Positions 21,375 to 32,093 of a stretch of 64,000 nucleotides of DNA are shown one piece after another. The stretch spans positions 1,860,001 to 1,924,000 of the forward strand of contig JAACJO010000002.1 of NCBI GenBank assembly GCA_013368445.1, read 5' to 3'. How positions within the stretch are numbered: the stretch's first letter is position 1; every line of letters starts with the position of its first letter. The translations under genes and the position numbers were made by a program. Under the pieces are notes generated by a model. That model worked only from the letters and a program-made list of their open reading frames with translations, searched no databases and was not told the DNA's origin. This DNA is from Leucocoprinus leucothites (Eukaryota; Basidiomycota; Agaricomycetes; Agaricales; Agaricaceae).

Positions 21375-22632
21375 CTACTTACTCCCACTCTCATCCTCCT
21401 TCTCTCCCTCATCCTCCTCCTCTCCAGCCTCCCCCTCATCCCCAGATCCAGCTTCCGACGTCTCGGGCACGTTCTTCTTCTTAGCAGCCAATCTGGCGTC
21501 CAACTCCGCCCGTGCCTTTTCATGCGCCTCATCGTCCATTACCTTGTCATCCAGAACAAGCCGGTCATAGAACTCTTCAAAGTCCTTAGCCAGCCCATCC
21601 ACGACCTTGGTCTGTGATCGGATACTTGACAATACTGCCAAGTGCTGCGTCCCCAACTCGGCTCGAATTCCCTTCAACTCCTTCAGGATAGCCGATTGTA
21701 CGGCCCGGGTCTTCCTTTGCTCGACGATGAGCTCGTACGTTTGCTCATGAGGCTGTTTGTCAGCCTCTGTAGGAACCGCACACTTCTGCTTTGAAGTATG
21801 GCACGGCTCACACATGTACTTGCCCCTGTGGATGTTGTCAGTTGATCAGCCGAGCCGAAGAATCGGGAATTACTCACGCGTCACTTTGCTCGGTGCAATT
21901 TTTTCCCAGGCGCAAGCACCGCCCGCACTCGTTATCTCCGCCCATTTTTATCTTCCCTCCCTTGGCATCGTAGTTTCCGCGTTTTCGGAGGGCGGCGGTC
22001 TCGTCTCTTCCGTCTCCGGCCAAACCTGAGCCGGGCGTCCACAGCGGGTCGTCATCTTGATCATCCAACTCCGTGAGTTGGTACTTGGAGGGGCCAGCGG
22101 CTGCACTCCGTTGAAGTACCCTGGCGGTCTCAGTTGGTCCGCTCGTGGGTTTTGCACAAGGCTTTCGAGCCCCGGTCCCTGCCTTCGCATTTTCTGTTGT
22201 CTTCGTCTTCTTCACCGGACTCTCCACTATCTCGACTTCCACCTCCATTGCTCTCTTCTTCCCTTTCCCTTTTTCTTTCTCCTGTCTCTCCTTCTCTTTC
22301 TTTTCGGCCTCTAACCGAATCCGTTCTGCTAGCTCGGCTTCCTCTCATTCCCTTTGCAACCGCTCCGCCTCTGCGGCCTCCCTCTTTTTCTTCTCCGCTT
22401 CCTCCGCCTCCCTCCGCTTTTTCTCAGCCATCTTCTTCCGTAATTCATCTTTTCTTTTTCGATGTTCCTCCTCCTCGCGCCTCTTTTTCTCTGCCTCCTC
22501 AGCCTCCCTTTTCATCCGTTCTGCCTCCTCGGCCACTTTGCGATCGTCCTCCTCGTCCATTCGTCATAGCTCGTCTTCCAGATCGATATCGGACATCGGG
22601 TCGGAGCCTTGAGTGGTGGAGTTGGGCGCCAT
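21375..22632 (-). pseudogene. gypsy-2 antisense gene: Zn2Cys6-like, charged coiled-coil protein
   Basis: Transcribed against gag-pol from its own TATA box (22687-22693). ATG at 22632 (MAPNSTTQGSDP). The first half is a long Lys/Glu/Arg-rich helix (about residues 25-110), then MEVEVEIVESPVKK, a Lys-rich stretch and SKYQLTELDDQDDDPLW. Next come CGRCLRLGKNC and, after a 52-bp intron, CEPCHTSKQKC. Spliced, the spacing is C-X2-C-X6-C-X10-C-X2-C-X6-C, the Zn2Cys6 pattern. The C-terminal part is helical and ends in an acidic Glu/Asp tail. Splicing gives 402 codons in frame, including the stop. Two TGAs (near 22565 and 22346) interrupt it; gypsy-4 has sense codons at both. Possible roles are chromatin or DNA binding, transcriptional control or assisting integration; none is proven. 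Confidence 0.8.
21826..21877 (-). other. Intron in the gypsy-2 antisense gene
   Basis: 52 bp from GTGAGT (5' end at 21877) to CCACAG (3' end at 21826), with CAACTGACAAC as likely branch point. Removal joins the two cysteine half-sites in frame (GC+G codon). Gypsy-4 keeps the same 52-bp length (53239-53290), but its donor is AT rather than GT. Confidence 0.75.
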
Positions 22633-22686
22633 GGTAGATAAAGGGGATTAAGTTGTGAGAAAGCTTAATTTTTCCCTCAGAGCGGA

Positions 22687-22693
22687 ATTTATA
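22687..22693 (-). promoter_or_regulatory. TATA box of the gypsy-2 antisense gene
   Basis: TATAAAT on the minus strand starts 61 bp before the antisense ATG. Gypsy-4 has the same box with the same 61-bp spacing. Confidence 0.65.
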
Positions 22694-22748
22694 CGGAGTT
22701 CAAATTGGTTCCCACGATCAAGTCACGTGGCTTCGAGGGCTCAGCCCT

Positions 22749-22761
22749 AAGGGGGGAATAC
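22749..22761 (+). other. gypsy-2 3' polypurine tract
   Basis: aaggggggaatac immediately before the 3' LTR. Confidence 0.85.
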
Positions 22762-23320
22762 TGTCACGAGCCGGGCCTCAAGAACGGCTGACGGTTTGAA
22801 CTTGGTAATATTTTCATGAAATACTATCCGTTCTCGCATATCGGTTACTTCGGTTTTTATCGGTCTTTTACCTTCGGACTTATTCTGACATCTTCCATTT
22901 TATTAATTCATACCGCCTTGTCGAAATTTTCTGACAACCGTTTAATAGTAAATTTTCTATCTTCTAGCCTTGTAAAATTTGCGGACTCCACTTTGATTAT
23001 TTCTCCGTTTACTACTTTGCTTGTTTTCCTTATCCGATCCTATATTCCGCATCGTATATAAGTAGCACGACTTTGTACTTGGATGGGGCAGTCTGATAAT
23101 CAACTTAGCGATACGCTACTTTCCTCTGCTCTCTGTTCGTCCTCAGCTCTCTTATATAGTCTGAAATCCGGGTCAAGCGTCAGTAGTCGGCACAACACAT
23201 AAGTTGAGGCCACGACCCGCTCCCGCGTCCGACGACCGGCTCCTGCCTTACCTCTGTCACACCTCTGTCCAACCGGTCCTTGACGTCAGCTCCCTATCCG
23301 TAGCGTTTGCACACTTAACA
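22762..23320 (+). repeat. gypsy-2 3' LTR (559 bp)
   Basis: Nearly identical to 15119-15677; followed by ccgat. Confidence 0.97.
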
Positions 23321-23325
23321 CCGAT

Positions 23326-24342
23326 GCAGAATTATATGATGAATGTAGGGCATTCCATAAGTCTGGTAAGTCATTGCATGGGTGTCCTTGATATTGGATT
23401 CCCTCTATAGATGGTAGCTTTTGCTGCTTGACCCACTCCATGAGGTCCCAGGGTCATTTGTTGGTTGAGGTGATTTCATGAATTCACTTGTCAAAGAAAG
23501 AGCATTTGGCAGTTCAAGTAGCAGCCCTAAATGCTTGCCAGTCTTTTTGTTCTTTGGTTCTCCTGTAAGTAAGTAAAGTTTCAGAGCAGTGGGGAGTCCA
23601 CCATTCTTTCAACTGGTTAGTAATCCATACAATCTTAGAGTTCATATTCCAAGAATCAGTAAATATATGAGAGATAGAGTCAGAAATATTATCCAGACAA
23701 GAAGAGGAGTGGATGTTCAAACAGTCAATAGCTGCCAGATGCTCTGAGACCTGAGAAATAAAGGCGGTCTCTTCATTGCTATCCTTGGACAATACATGTT
23801 TTCTGTAGTTAATATAATCCAGGCAAATCAGGAGATCTATGAGTAAAGGTGCATGATCTGAGGGAAGTCTTGAATTTGCATCAATAATATGAGAAGTGGA
23901 ATCATTAGCACAGAAGATGAGATTGATAACTGAATTGTCATGTCCTTTGATAGAGGAGAAATGGGTAGGAGAAGTCATAGTTGGTATGGACCTTGTAAGA
24001 TTAAAACTGTCCACTAACTCCGTTAGAGTTATAGCAGAACAAGGAAGATGGGAGACCAGAGGATCCCATTCTGGAGAGCAACAGTTGAAGTCACCTCCCA
24101 TGTATACAATATTAGGGATGTCAATGAAATTTGTTGAAAGAAAGGTAATTGCTGATGATGACGAGTCGGAGTATATGTTAAGGAAGTGGATGTAATTACC
24201 CTAGTTGAATAGACCCAGAATTTGGATATTGCGATGATTGACCCAATCCTGTCAAAGAATAGGTCTCATATATATAAGGCGTCTATGAATGTAAGTCAAA
24301 GTATGGGGGCGAGGGTCATTGGACTTAGTAGGGCAAACCAGC
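23326..24342 (-). pseudogene. LINE-C ORF2, endonuclease and linker
   Basis: Minus-strand APE endonuclease: VCPTKSNDPRPHTL, a TGA at the RPIL-stop-QDW site also seen in LINE-A, FLNIYSDSS, MGGDFNCCSPEWD (the catalytic GDFN is kept here), SVINLIFCAND and SDHAPLLIDLL. The linker towards the RT follows (EETAFISQVSEHL, WWTPHC, RTKEQKDWQAFRAA) and ends with YNSAS at the gypsy-2 insertion. Several stops and a frameshift make it inactive. The N-terminal ~70 residues, including FLQEPPW, are missing: the sequence at 24342 switches to RNase H. Confidence 0.85.
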
Positions 24343-24750
24343 TTAGCTGCTGGGAGACAGTCAGTAATGAGGATGATTTTGTCGCACTGAAGGGAGATGG
24401 CCTTGGCAATGCCAATGTGAATGGAATAGAGTTCAGCATCTGTAGAAGATGCCCAGCCCCTTGCCTGTTTTGCATAGGACACTTGTTGTCCACTGCAATA
24501 TAAATGTGCTGCTGAAACTGCCTGAAGGGAACCTACAAGTGGAACAGAAGCATCAGTAACAACTGATATACAAGTATGATCAGAAGAGGAGGAAGAAAAA
24601 ACAGAGTTGAGGGACGATACATGTTTGTACATTTCATGTTTGTCCAAGCAATTACAAGGATGAAAATGAATGGAATCAGGAAAGATGTCCATGAGATGAG
24701 ACCCAGGCTTGGATTCAGGAGTGAAAGGAGAGAAAGAGTCAGAAATGTGA
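24343..24750 (-). pseudogene. RNase H segment in mosaic junction
   Basis: Reads SDSFSPFTPESKPGSHLMD, then an RNase H core: CISVVTDASVPL, ARGWASSTDAELYSIHIGIA (catalytic Glu) and KIILITDCLPAAK (second Asp). It is open and fused in one frame to ORF1 sequence on its upstream side (24751) and to endonuclease sequence on its downstream side (24342). The order ORF1 - RNase H - endonuclease is impossible in an intact LINE, so this is a recombinant or template-switch product. The long shared frame covers about 400 codons from 25451 to 24252. Confidence 0.8.
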
Positions 24751-26017
24751 TCAGTAATCTGGACCAGCATAATATGGATGCCATTCACATGGAAGGGGAT
24801 ATCAAGGATCTTGAGATAAGACCTCAACCTGGGGCAGCACATCCTCAGCTCGAATGGGGCAGTGAAGATGGAGGGGATAGCAGACTCGATGATAGTGATA
24901 TCAGAGTCTGAGGGCACAGCAGAGGTGTACAGCGCAATGGTGCTGTATGCCTTGGTGATATTCTCAATGCACAAGGACAACTTGGCATGTGAGAGGGTGT
25001 TATTGAGAAGGCACATGGCCTTGTGATGGAGATAAGTGATCTCACTGGCATCACCAGTGAAATCAAGGAACAATTGGCAGCAGGTGGGCCTGGCAGTGGT
25101 CATGCACAGCTTCTTGGCAGAGCTGGCAGTGGCAGTGGTGACCTGATGCATTGCAGCAATGCAATCAGGGTTGAGGGAGGGGTTTGCCTGTGCCAGCTTG
25201 ATAAGCGACACAGGTGATGCTAGAACGAGCGGCTTCTGCAAATGAGCACTGATGAGGTGCCGGAGCAGGAGTGGGGATGGGCATCTTTGTGGGTGCTCGA
25301 GGGGGGCCACTAGTATGTGCCTTAGGGGGTGCTTGCTTGGGTGGTACAGGGGGACAGGCCAGGGTGGGCCACAGTGCCTTGGGTGTTTGCTTGGGTGTCT
25401 TGGGGGAGCCCATGTTGATGTCACATGGTTCTGCTTTGTCAGTGGATCCATGGGTCACCTCATGGATGACACATGTGTCTTTAGGGGAGGCTTCAGGCTT
25501 ATTGAACCAAGTGAAGCCCTGCATGAAGGAACAAAAGGTAGTCCAGCTGTGGCTGGCCCACCCCTTGCCCATGGAAATGTGTGTACTCCTGTGCCCACTC
25601 ATCTCAAATTCATAGATGGCACTAGCAAGATAGCTAGTACACACCTTGGCATAGTCCTTGTCAAGGAGGGAATTATCAGGGAGTTCACACATGAAGCATG
25701 AGAACTTCTTGAGGCTGTTGAAAGCCTGCTTGGCCATGGCATTGTCTCCAGACATGGTCCCAGAGGAGGACAATGGGGTGGATGGCATAATCAGGGGAGG
25801 AGTGGGAACTGGGTAGTATGTGGTACTACCAGTGACAAGAGGGGCCTTGGGACCAAAGGTCACCGGAGGCTGAGTAGTAGGCACCAGCAATGGAATATTA
25901 GCAGGCACCAAGGGGAGAGGTGAGGGCAACTGAACATCAGCCCTCATAGAGGTGGCCAGAGCCTTGAAATCCGCCATTGTGCAGACTGGCTGGGTAGAGG
26001 TGGAGGGCCTGGGGGCC
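24751..26017 (-). pseudogene. ORF1 fragment of an E2-like ORF1-only element
   Basis: From 26017 leftward: MADFKALATSMRADVQLPSPLP, Pro/Thr-rich sequence, AFNSLKKFSCFMCELPDNSLLDKDYAKVC, the TCVIHEVTHGSTDKAEP motif, a Pro/Ala linker, LIKLAQANPSL, ARPTCCQLFLDF and VQITDH, then a switch to RNase H. It aligns with E2 from about 30000 onward, so about 100 N-terminal codons are missing and the zinc knuckles are lost. It directly follows the poly(A) of E3 on the same strand. Confidence 0.75.
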
Positions 26018-28275
26018 TTTTTTATTTTTTATTTAAAATCAATGATTTATTACGCGGTGCCTGGTTGCAGTCCACACTCACCAATATAATACAGGGCCTA
26101 AGTACTGCTACCTAAGCCAAACACTACAGAGATGAGAATAGATAAAGTCCTGTCCGAATATAGTACACTACTTGATGGCAAAGAGACATGGCATAGTAAC
26201 AAAGTGAAATGAAACTAAAGTCCAACTTGCAGACCTCTAACAGTAAGCTTACATGTGCATGTGGCCCTAGTGATGTACCAATGGGGTTGGAAGATGCATT
26301 GAAGCAGGTATGTGACCTACTACCAAGGCCTCCTATTGTCCTCCTTATGACAGCTAAGCTAATCACAGTTGAACCAGTGGTGCCAGAATGGGCACTTTCG
26401 ATCATCAGCTACATGGTCACCCTTGTAGTTGATACATGAGATGTGGGGACAGGGCTCCCCAGTGGATGTGGGCAGGATAGGGGGGTTTGCCTTTGGACTC
26501 CCCTTACAGCATGACAATGTGGAGTGATGATTCTCACTATGGTGAGGACCACCACACTGGGAACACCTGAGCACACGGTTGCAGCAGGTGGGAGTAGAGT
26601 GACTGAAGCACCAGCAGTGCTGGCACTGGGGAACACTAGGGTGGGCACAGGCAGGCTTGATGACGGCCTGCATACCATTGAAGTTGAGGTACTTGTTGAG
26701 GAGCTTCTTGGAATTGGCTCCTGACTGGGAGTCCCATAGGTCGAACCAAATAGTTGCAGTGTCGGCCTTGGGGGAGTTGCACATGATGTACACAGATGAA
26801 ATGTCAGCGAAAGTGTCCTTGAACAGAGACAATTGCATGCAATCAGTGATCTGAACTGGCATAATACAGACACTGTTCACATGGAAGGAGATGTCGAGGA
26901 TCTTGAGATAAGACCTCAACCTGGGATGGCACATCTTCAGCTCGAATGGGGTAGTGAAGATGGAGGGGATAGCAGACTTGACGACAGTAATGTCAGAGTC
27001 TGAGGGCATGGCAGAGGTGTACAGCGCAATGGTGCTGTATGCCTTGGTGATATTCTCAATGCGCAAGGACAACTTGGCATGTGAGAGGGTGTTATTGAGA
27101 AGGCACATGGCCTTGTGATGGAGATAAGTGATCTCACTGGCATTACCAGTGAAATCAAGGAACAGTTGGCAGCAGGTGGGCCCAGCAGTGGTCATGCATG
27201 GCTTCTTGGCAGAGCTGGCAGTGGCAGTAGTGGCCTGATGTATTGCAGTGACATGATCAGGGTCGAGGGAGGGGTTTGCCTGTGCCAGCTTGATCAGTGA
27301 CACAGGCAATGCTGAAGCACCAGAATGAGCAGCTTCCACAAATGAGTGCTGATGAGGCACCAGAGCAGGAGTGGGGATGGGCACCTTTGTGGGTGCTTGA
27401 GGGAGGCCACTAGCATGTGCCTTAGGGGGTGCTTGCTTGGGCAGTACAGGGGGATGGGCCAGAGTAGGCCACGATGCCTTGGGTATTTGCCTGGGTGCCT
27501 TGGGGGAGCCCATGTCAATGTCACATGGTTCTGCTTTGTCAGAAAATCCATGGGTTGCCTCATAGATGATGCATGTACATTTAGGGCTGGCCTCCACAAC
27601 TCTGGTGGTGCAGTCCTAAATGAAGTTTGTGAATGTAGCCCATCCCTGGGCTTGCATACACTCCCTGTCAAGGGCTGTGTTACCTTGGCCTCAGTTGAAG
27701 ATCTCCACAACAAGCCCAACAAGGGTCAGGATGAGCATGGTGGTGGTGGCCTCTGGAAGAGGGCCTGGGGGGGCCAACCTGGCAAAGTGGGTGAAGAAAC
27801 AGAGCCCAGCAAGAGCCCAAGTCTCAACAGACTCCTCAGTTGACCCAGAGGAGACAGCAGACAGTGGTGCTGGGGGAGGAAGGTTCTTCACAGGGTAGAA
27901 CATCTGTCCACCAGCAGTGAAGGGCTTTGGGGACAGCAACAAGACATCAGCCATGAGGGAAACTACTGGCTGCAATGGAACATCAGCAGCAGGCAGGAAG
28001 GAGGGTCCAGGCAATGAGATGTCAGCCTGGAAAGAACCAAGGAACCTGCAAACATTGTGGGGGTCATCGTAGGGGTCGAGATGTTCATCCTTGGACATCT
28101 CAGTGATGTTGAGCTCATCAGCAGAGGCTTTGGCAGACTCAGTTGTTTGGCAGGGAGGCTTGTTAGACTTAGATTTATGTTTACCCATATAGCTACAAGT
28201 AGACACAGTAGTATTGAACTCGAAATGCAACACACTAACTAAGAGATGGTGGTGGTAAGAGGTCAAGAAGGGATG
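26018..28275 (-). mobile_element. E3: full-length ORF1-only non-LTR element
   Basis: 2,258 bp with the shared 5' start CATCCCTTCTTGACC (28275 leftward), one ORF1, a 3' UTR close to that of E1 and E2, and an A-rich tail (26018-26037). It interrupts the endonuclease of LINE-D on the right, but the expected LINE-D continuation and a target duplication are absent on the left, so the flank has been rearranged. Confidence 0.82.
26359..28188 (-). pseudogene. E3 ORF1
   Basis: One frame from ATG 28188 (MGKHKSKSNKPP) to a stop at 26359. The domain order is that of E1: acidic Ser/Pro N-terminus, Pro-rich linker, LIKLAQANPSL, AGPTCCQLFLDF, WFDLWDSQSGA and CCHC clusters (CQHCWCFSHSTPTC, CSQCGGPHHSENH). 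A 412-codon stretch (27597-26359) is open. Where E1 and E2 have TGA (DHM-stop-LS), E3 has CAA, which points to an ancestral CGA. Stops lie between 27597 and 27691. It ends about 17 codons early at a Trp codon relative to E1. Confidence 0.82.
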
Positions 28276-29116
28276 TCATCACTTTCCTTTGGCAGGACAG
28301 TGCATGTGACTCTAATGCTAGAGGCCACAATAGGAAGAGATAATACTATTGGAACATGGTCCAATGGTCCCTTCTGTGAGTGATCCAGCCTGGGGAGGTT
28401 CAGATCTGAATTGGGGGCCTGTGTGAACATGAGGTCAATCACAGAGCCTTCAAGATTCACATTGTGGGGAACATGGGTGTTGGCAGCATTGATGGGCCTG
28501 GCCCATTCAACACCAAGATTGGACGCTGTCCCGAGAAGAGAGATAGCAGAAGTACAGTGGTGCTCCACAGCTAGATCCCACACTGATGAATGACAATTGA
28601 AGTTGCCACCTATGTAAATAAAGGTGGGAAGAGTATTGACATCCTTCGAAAGGAGGTTGATAGCTGTGTGCATATCATCAGAATAGATGTTCAAAAGATT
28701 GAGTGGCTCTCCCCTGGAAAACAGGGAGAGAACCAGCACATTGCAATAGTTGATGAGGTCCTGCTGAAGGGCAGGTTTCAATTTTGAAAGGTGCTTATGG
28801 ACATATGCCATAATGCGAGGAGGGCTGTCTGGTGCAGGGGGACATACCATGTTAGGGGCACCCACCACCTCATCTCCCTCAGGGGAGGAGGTTGAGACAG
28901 TTCATCTAATGGAGTGCCAGGGTGGCTCCTGGAGAAAGAGAATATTGGTATCATCCCATATATTATCCAACAGGTAGTCAACATGCATATAATTATGGTT
29001 AACATTCTGACTGAATATCCTTAACTCTGTAATTGTACTAGGTTCCCTAAACATGGATACATGAGTTTCAGGCTGAGGTAGAAGGATGAGACCGACAGTT
29101 ATGTACCTCCACATAT
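28276..29116 (-). pseudogene. LINE-D ORF2, endonuclease fragment
   Basis: MWRYITVG start near 29114, IFSQNVNHNYMHVDYLL, FLQEPPWHSIR, an in-frame stop, then MAYVHKHLSKLKPAL, LNIYSDDMHTAINLL, IGGNFNCHSSVWD, SVIDLMF and DHVPIVLSLP. The catalytic motif reads GNFN rather than GDFN, a GAC-to-AAC change at a CpG; LINE-S has the same change. The fragment ends in KESDD where E3 begins. Confidence 0.82.
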
Positions 29117-29808
29117 GCTTGCTTTATCTATGCTGCATCAAAGTGGTGCTTCCAGAACAGGCAAGCCTTTGAAGAGGCTGGGTGGTCGCCCTTGCAGTTG
29201 GGACATATTGCCAAGTGAGGGCAGGCCTGCCCCTGAGGGGTGGGCTGCTTAGGGGGGTTTGCATTAAGGTTACCCTGGCAACAGGTAGCCAACACACAAT
29301 GCAAGTTCTTGTAGTGTGGCTGGGTGCACCAAGGGCACTTGGGGTTCATCTGCTTGCACAGATGGGTCTCATGGCCCCATCACCAGCAGCACTAGTAGAC
29401 AGGGATACCTGGACAGGCCCACACCTTGTGAATGTGACAAGGATGCTGGCCAATATAGAGAGCCTTACTGATGAGGCTTTTGGCCTGGGAACCAGCTTTG
29501 GAATCCCAGACCTCAAAGAAGCAGGTGACAGTGTCAGACCCACAAGTAGGGGAAAGAATGCATGGAGCCCTTTCCAGAGCAAAGACGTGATGGTAGGTGG
29601 ACCAATGCATCATCTCTTCCATGACATTAGCACCCATTGTAGTGCCACTAGAGATAAAGCATAGGATGTTGACAATTTTAAGGAAGGATCGTGACTGGGG
29701 GACGGCCATGTCAACTTGGCAATTGATGGTGGGCCAGACACACTGAGCAAAGCCCTCACAGATGAGTTCCAGCCGAGCAGGATTGGGAATGACATTGGTC
29801 TGAAAAGA
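29117..29808 (-). pseudogene. LINE-D ORF1, C-terminal half
   Basis: Reads SFQTNVIPNPARLELICEGF, QSRSFLKIVNI, CFFEVWDSKAGSQAKSLI, then CCHC clusters and FWKHHFD. It is the ortholog of LINE-S ORF1 at 39386-40070 and clearly different from the E-type ORF1. It is cut at 29808 by the 5' end of E2. ORF2 starts a few bases after the ORF1 end, as in LINE-S. Confidence 0.8.
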
Positions 29809-32093
29809 CATCCCTCCTTGACCTCTTACCACCACCATCTATTCATTGGTGTGCAGTTAGATGTCTAGTATACACCGATTCTACTCTATCTAACATGGGT
29901 AGATACAAATCTAAAGCTGTCGCTTGCAAAATCACAAACATGGACCTCAACTCTGACATTGTGTCTGGCAATGATGAGCTCGATACAATCAAAGAGGCCC
30001 CCAGGCCCTCTACCTCCACCCAGCCAACCTGCACGATGGCAGACTTCAAGGCTGGTATCTCCTCCATGAGAGCTGACTTTCAGTTGCCCTCACCCCTTCC
30101 TCGGTACCCACTGATGTTCCATCACTGGCACCTACTACTCAGCCTCCAGTGACCTTTGGTCCCAAGGCCTCTCTTGTCGCTGGTGGTACCATGTACTACC
30201 CAGTCCCCACTCCTCCCCCAATTGTGCCATCCACCCCATTGTCCTCCACCAGGATTGTGCCTGGAGACAATGCTGTGGCCAAGCAGGCTTTCAACAGCCT
30301 CAAGAAGTTCTTGCGCTTCATGCGAGAGCTCCCTGACAATTCTCTCCTCAACGAGGACTACGCCAAGGTGTGTGCTAGCTATCTTGCCAGCATAGTCTAT
30401 GAATTTGAGATGAGCGGGCATGGGAGTGCACGCATTTCTATGGGTGAACAGTGGGCCAGCTGTGGCTGGACCACCTTTCGCTCCTTTATGCAGGGCTTTG
30501 CTTGGTTCAATGAGCCAGAAGCCTCCCCTAAAGACATGCATATCACCTATGAGGTGACCCATGGATCCGCTGACAAAGCAGAACCACGTGACATCAACAT
30601 GGGCTCCCCCAAGGCGCCCAAGCAAATGCCCAAGGCACCATGGCCTGCCCCAGCCTGTCCCCCCATACTGCCCAAGCAAGCACCCTCCAAGGCGTATGCT
30701 AGTGGCCCCCCTTGAGTGCCCACAAAGGTGCCCATCCCCACTTCTGCTCTGGTGCCTCATCAGTGCTTGTTTGCGGAAGCCACTTGTTCCAGTGCTTTGG
30801 CACCACCTGTGTCGCTCATCAAGCTGGCACAGGCAAACCCCTCCCTCGATCCTAATCATGTCACTGCGATGCATCAGGCCACCACTGCCACCATTGGCTC
30901 TGCTAAGAAGCCGTGCATGACCACTGCTGGGCCCACCCGCCATCAATTGTTCCTTGATTTCACTGGGGATGCCAGTGAGATCACCTATCTCCACCACAAG
31001 GCCATGCGCCTCCTCAATGACGCCCTCTCACATGCCAAGTCTTCTTTGCACATTGAGAATATCACCAAGGCATACAGCACTATTGCGCTGTACACCTCTG
31101 CCGTACCCTCAGACTCCGACATTACTGTCATTGAGTCTGCTATCCCCTCTGTCTTCACTGCCCCATTCGAGCTGAAGACGCACTGCCCCAGGTTGAGGTC
31201 TTATCTCAAGATCCTTGATGTCCCCTTCCACGTGAATGGCATCCACATTACGCCAGTTCAGATCACCAATCATATGTGATTGTCTCTGTTCAAGGACACT
31301 TTCGTTGATGTTTCATCTATGCACATTATATGCAACTCCCCCAAGGCTGACACCACCACTGTTTGGTTCAACCTATGGGACTCTCAGTCAAGAGCTAGCA
31401 CCAAGAAGCTCCTCAACAAGTACCTCGACTTCAACAGTATGCAGGCCATCATCAAGCCTGCCTGTGCTCACCCTGGTGTTCTCCAGTGCCAGCACTGCTG
31501 GTGCTTCGGTCACTCTACTCCCACCTGCCACAACCATGCACTCAGGTGTTCCCAGTGTGGTGGTCCTCACCGTAGTGAGAATCATTGCTCTACATCATCA
31601 TGCTGTAAGGGGAGTCCGAAGGCCAACCCCCCCATCCTGCCCATACCTGCCAGGGAGCCCTGTCCCCACATCTCATGTATCAACTGCAAGGGCAACCATG
31701 CAGCTGATGATCGAAAGTGCTCATTCTGGTGTTACCAGTTTGACCATAATTGGCTTAGCCATCACAAGGAGGACAATAGGAGGCCCCAGTAGTAGGTTAT
31801 GTACCTGCTTCAACGCATCTTCCAACCCCATCGGTATGTTGCTAGGGCCACACACACATGTAAGCTTACTGTTAGAGGTCTGCAAGTTGGACTTTAGTTT
31901 CACTTCTTTGTTACTATACCACATCTCTTTGCTGTCGAGTTGTATACTATATTCAGACAGGACTTTATCTATTCTCATCTCTGTGGTATTTGGTTTAGGT
32001 AGCAGTACTTGGACCCTGTATTATGTTGGTGAGCGCAGACTGCAACCAGGCACTGTGTAATAAATCATTGATTTTTTTAAAAAAAAAAAAAAA
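29809..32093 (+). mobile_element. E2: full-length ORF1-only non-LTR element
   Basis: 2,285 bp. The 5' start is CATCCCTCCTTGAC then CTCTTACCACCACCATC, followed by ORF1 (29895-31792), the 3' UTR shared with E1 and E3, the GCGCAGACTGC block, and a 7-T/15-A tail. No ORF2. A target duplication is not visible: the right flank at 32094 is another truncated element on the same strand. Confidence 0.85.
29895..31792 (+). pseudogene. E2 ORF1
   Basis: ATG 29895 (MGRYKSKAVACK). Acidic/Ser N-terminus, a second Met region MADFKAGISSMRADFQLPSP, FNSLKKFLRFMRELPDNSLL, the THGSADKAEPRDINMGSPK motif, then after a TGA near 30713 the Pro linker, LIKLAQANPSL, AGPTRHQLFLDF, a TGA near 31277, WFNLWDSQSRASTKKLLNKYL and three CCHC clusters (CQHCWCFGHSTPTC, CSQCGGPHRSENHC, CINCKGNHAADDRKC), ending DNRRPQ. 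Both TGAs sit where CGA is the likely ancestor. Only two lesions in 633 codons make it one of the better-preserved copies. Confidence 0.87.

Larger units (their letters stand above)
15119..23320 (+). mobile_element. gypsy-2: young, nearly intact chromovirus
   Basis: 8,202-bp element with 559-bp LTRs that differ at only about five positions by eye, all transitions, and a perfect ccgat duplication. Gag has a single TGA, pol is fully open, and the antisense gene has two TGAs. The sequence is rich in CpG, unlike its decayed relative gypsy-4, so it is the best reference copy in the window. It lies in LINE-C ORF2; removing it with one TSD rejoins YNSAS to GRLVSLHVLNEM in frame. Confidence 0.97.

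Noticed and set aside
22134..22637. Plus-strand Ser/Phe/Pro-rich ORF with runs of Ser and Leu (a secreted-protein look).
   Set aside because: It is the exact antisense of the Lys/Glu-rich helix of the antisense gene, which has a TATA box, ATG, cysteine pattern and counterpart in gypsy-4.
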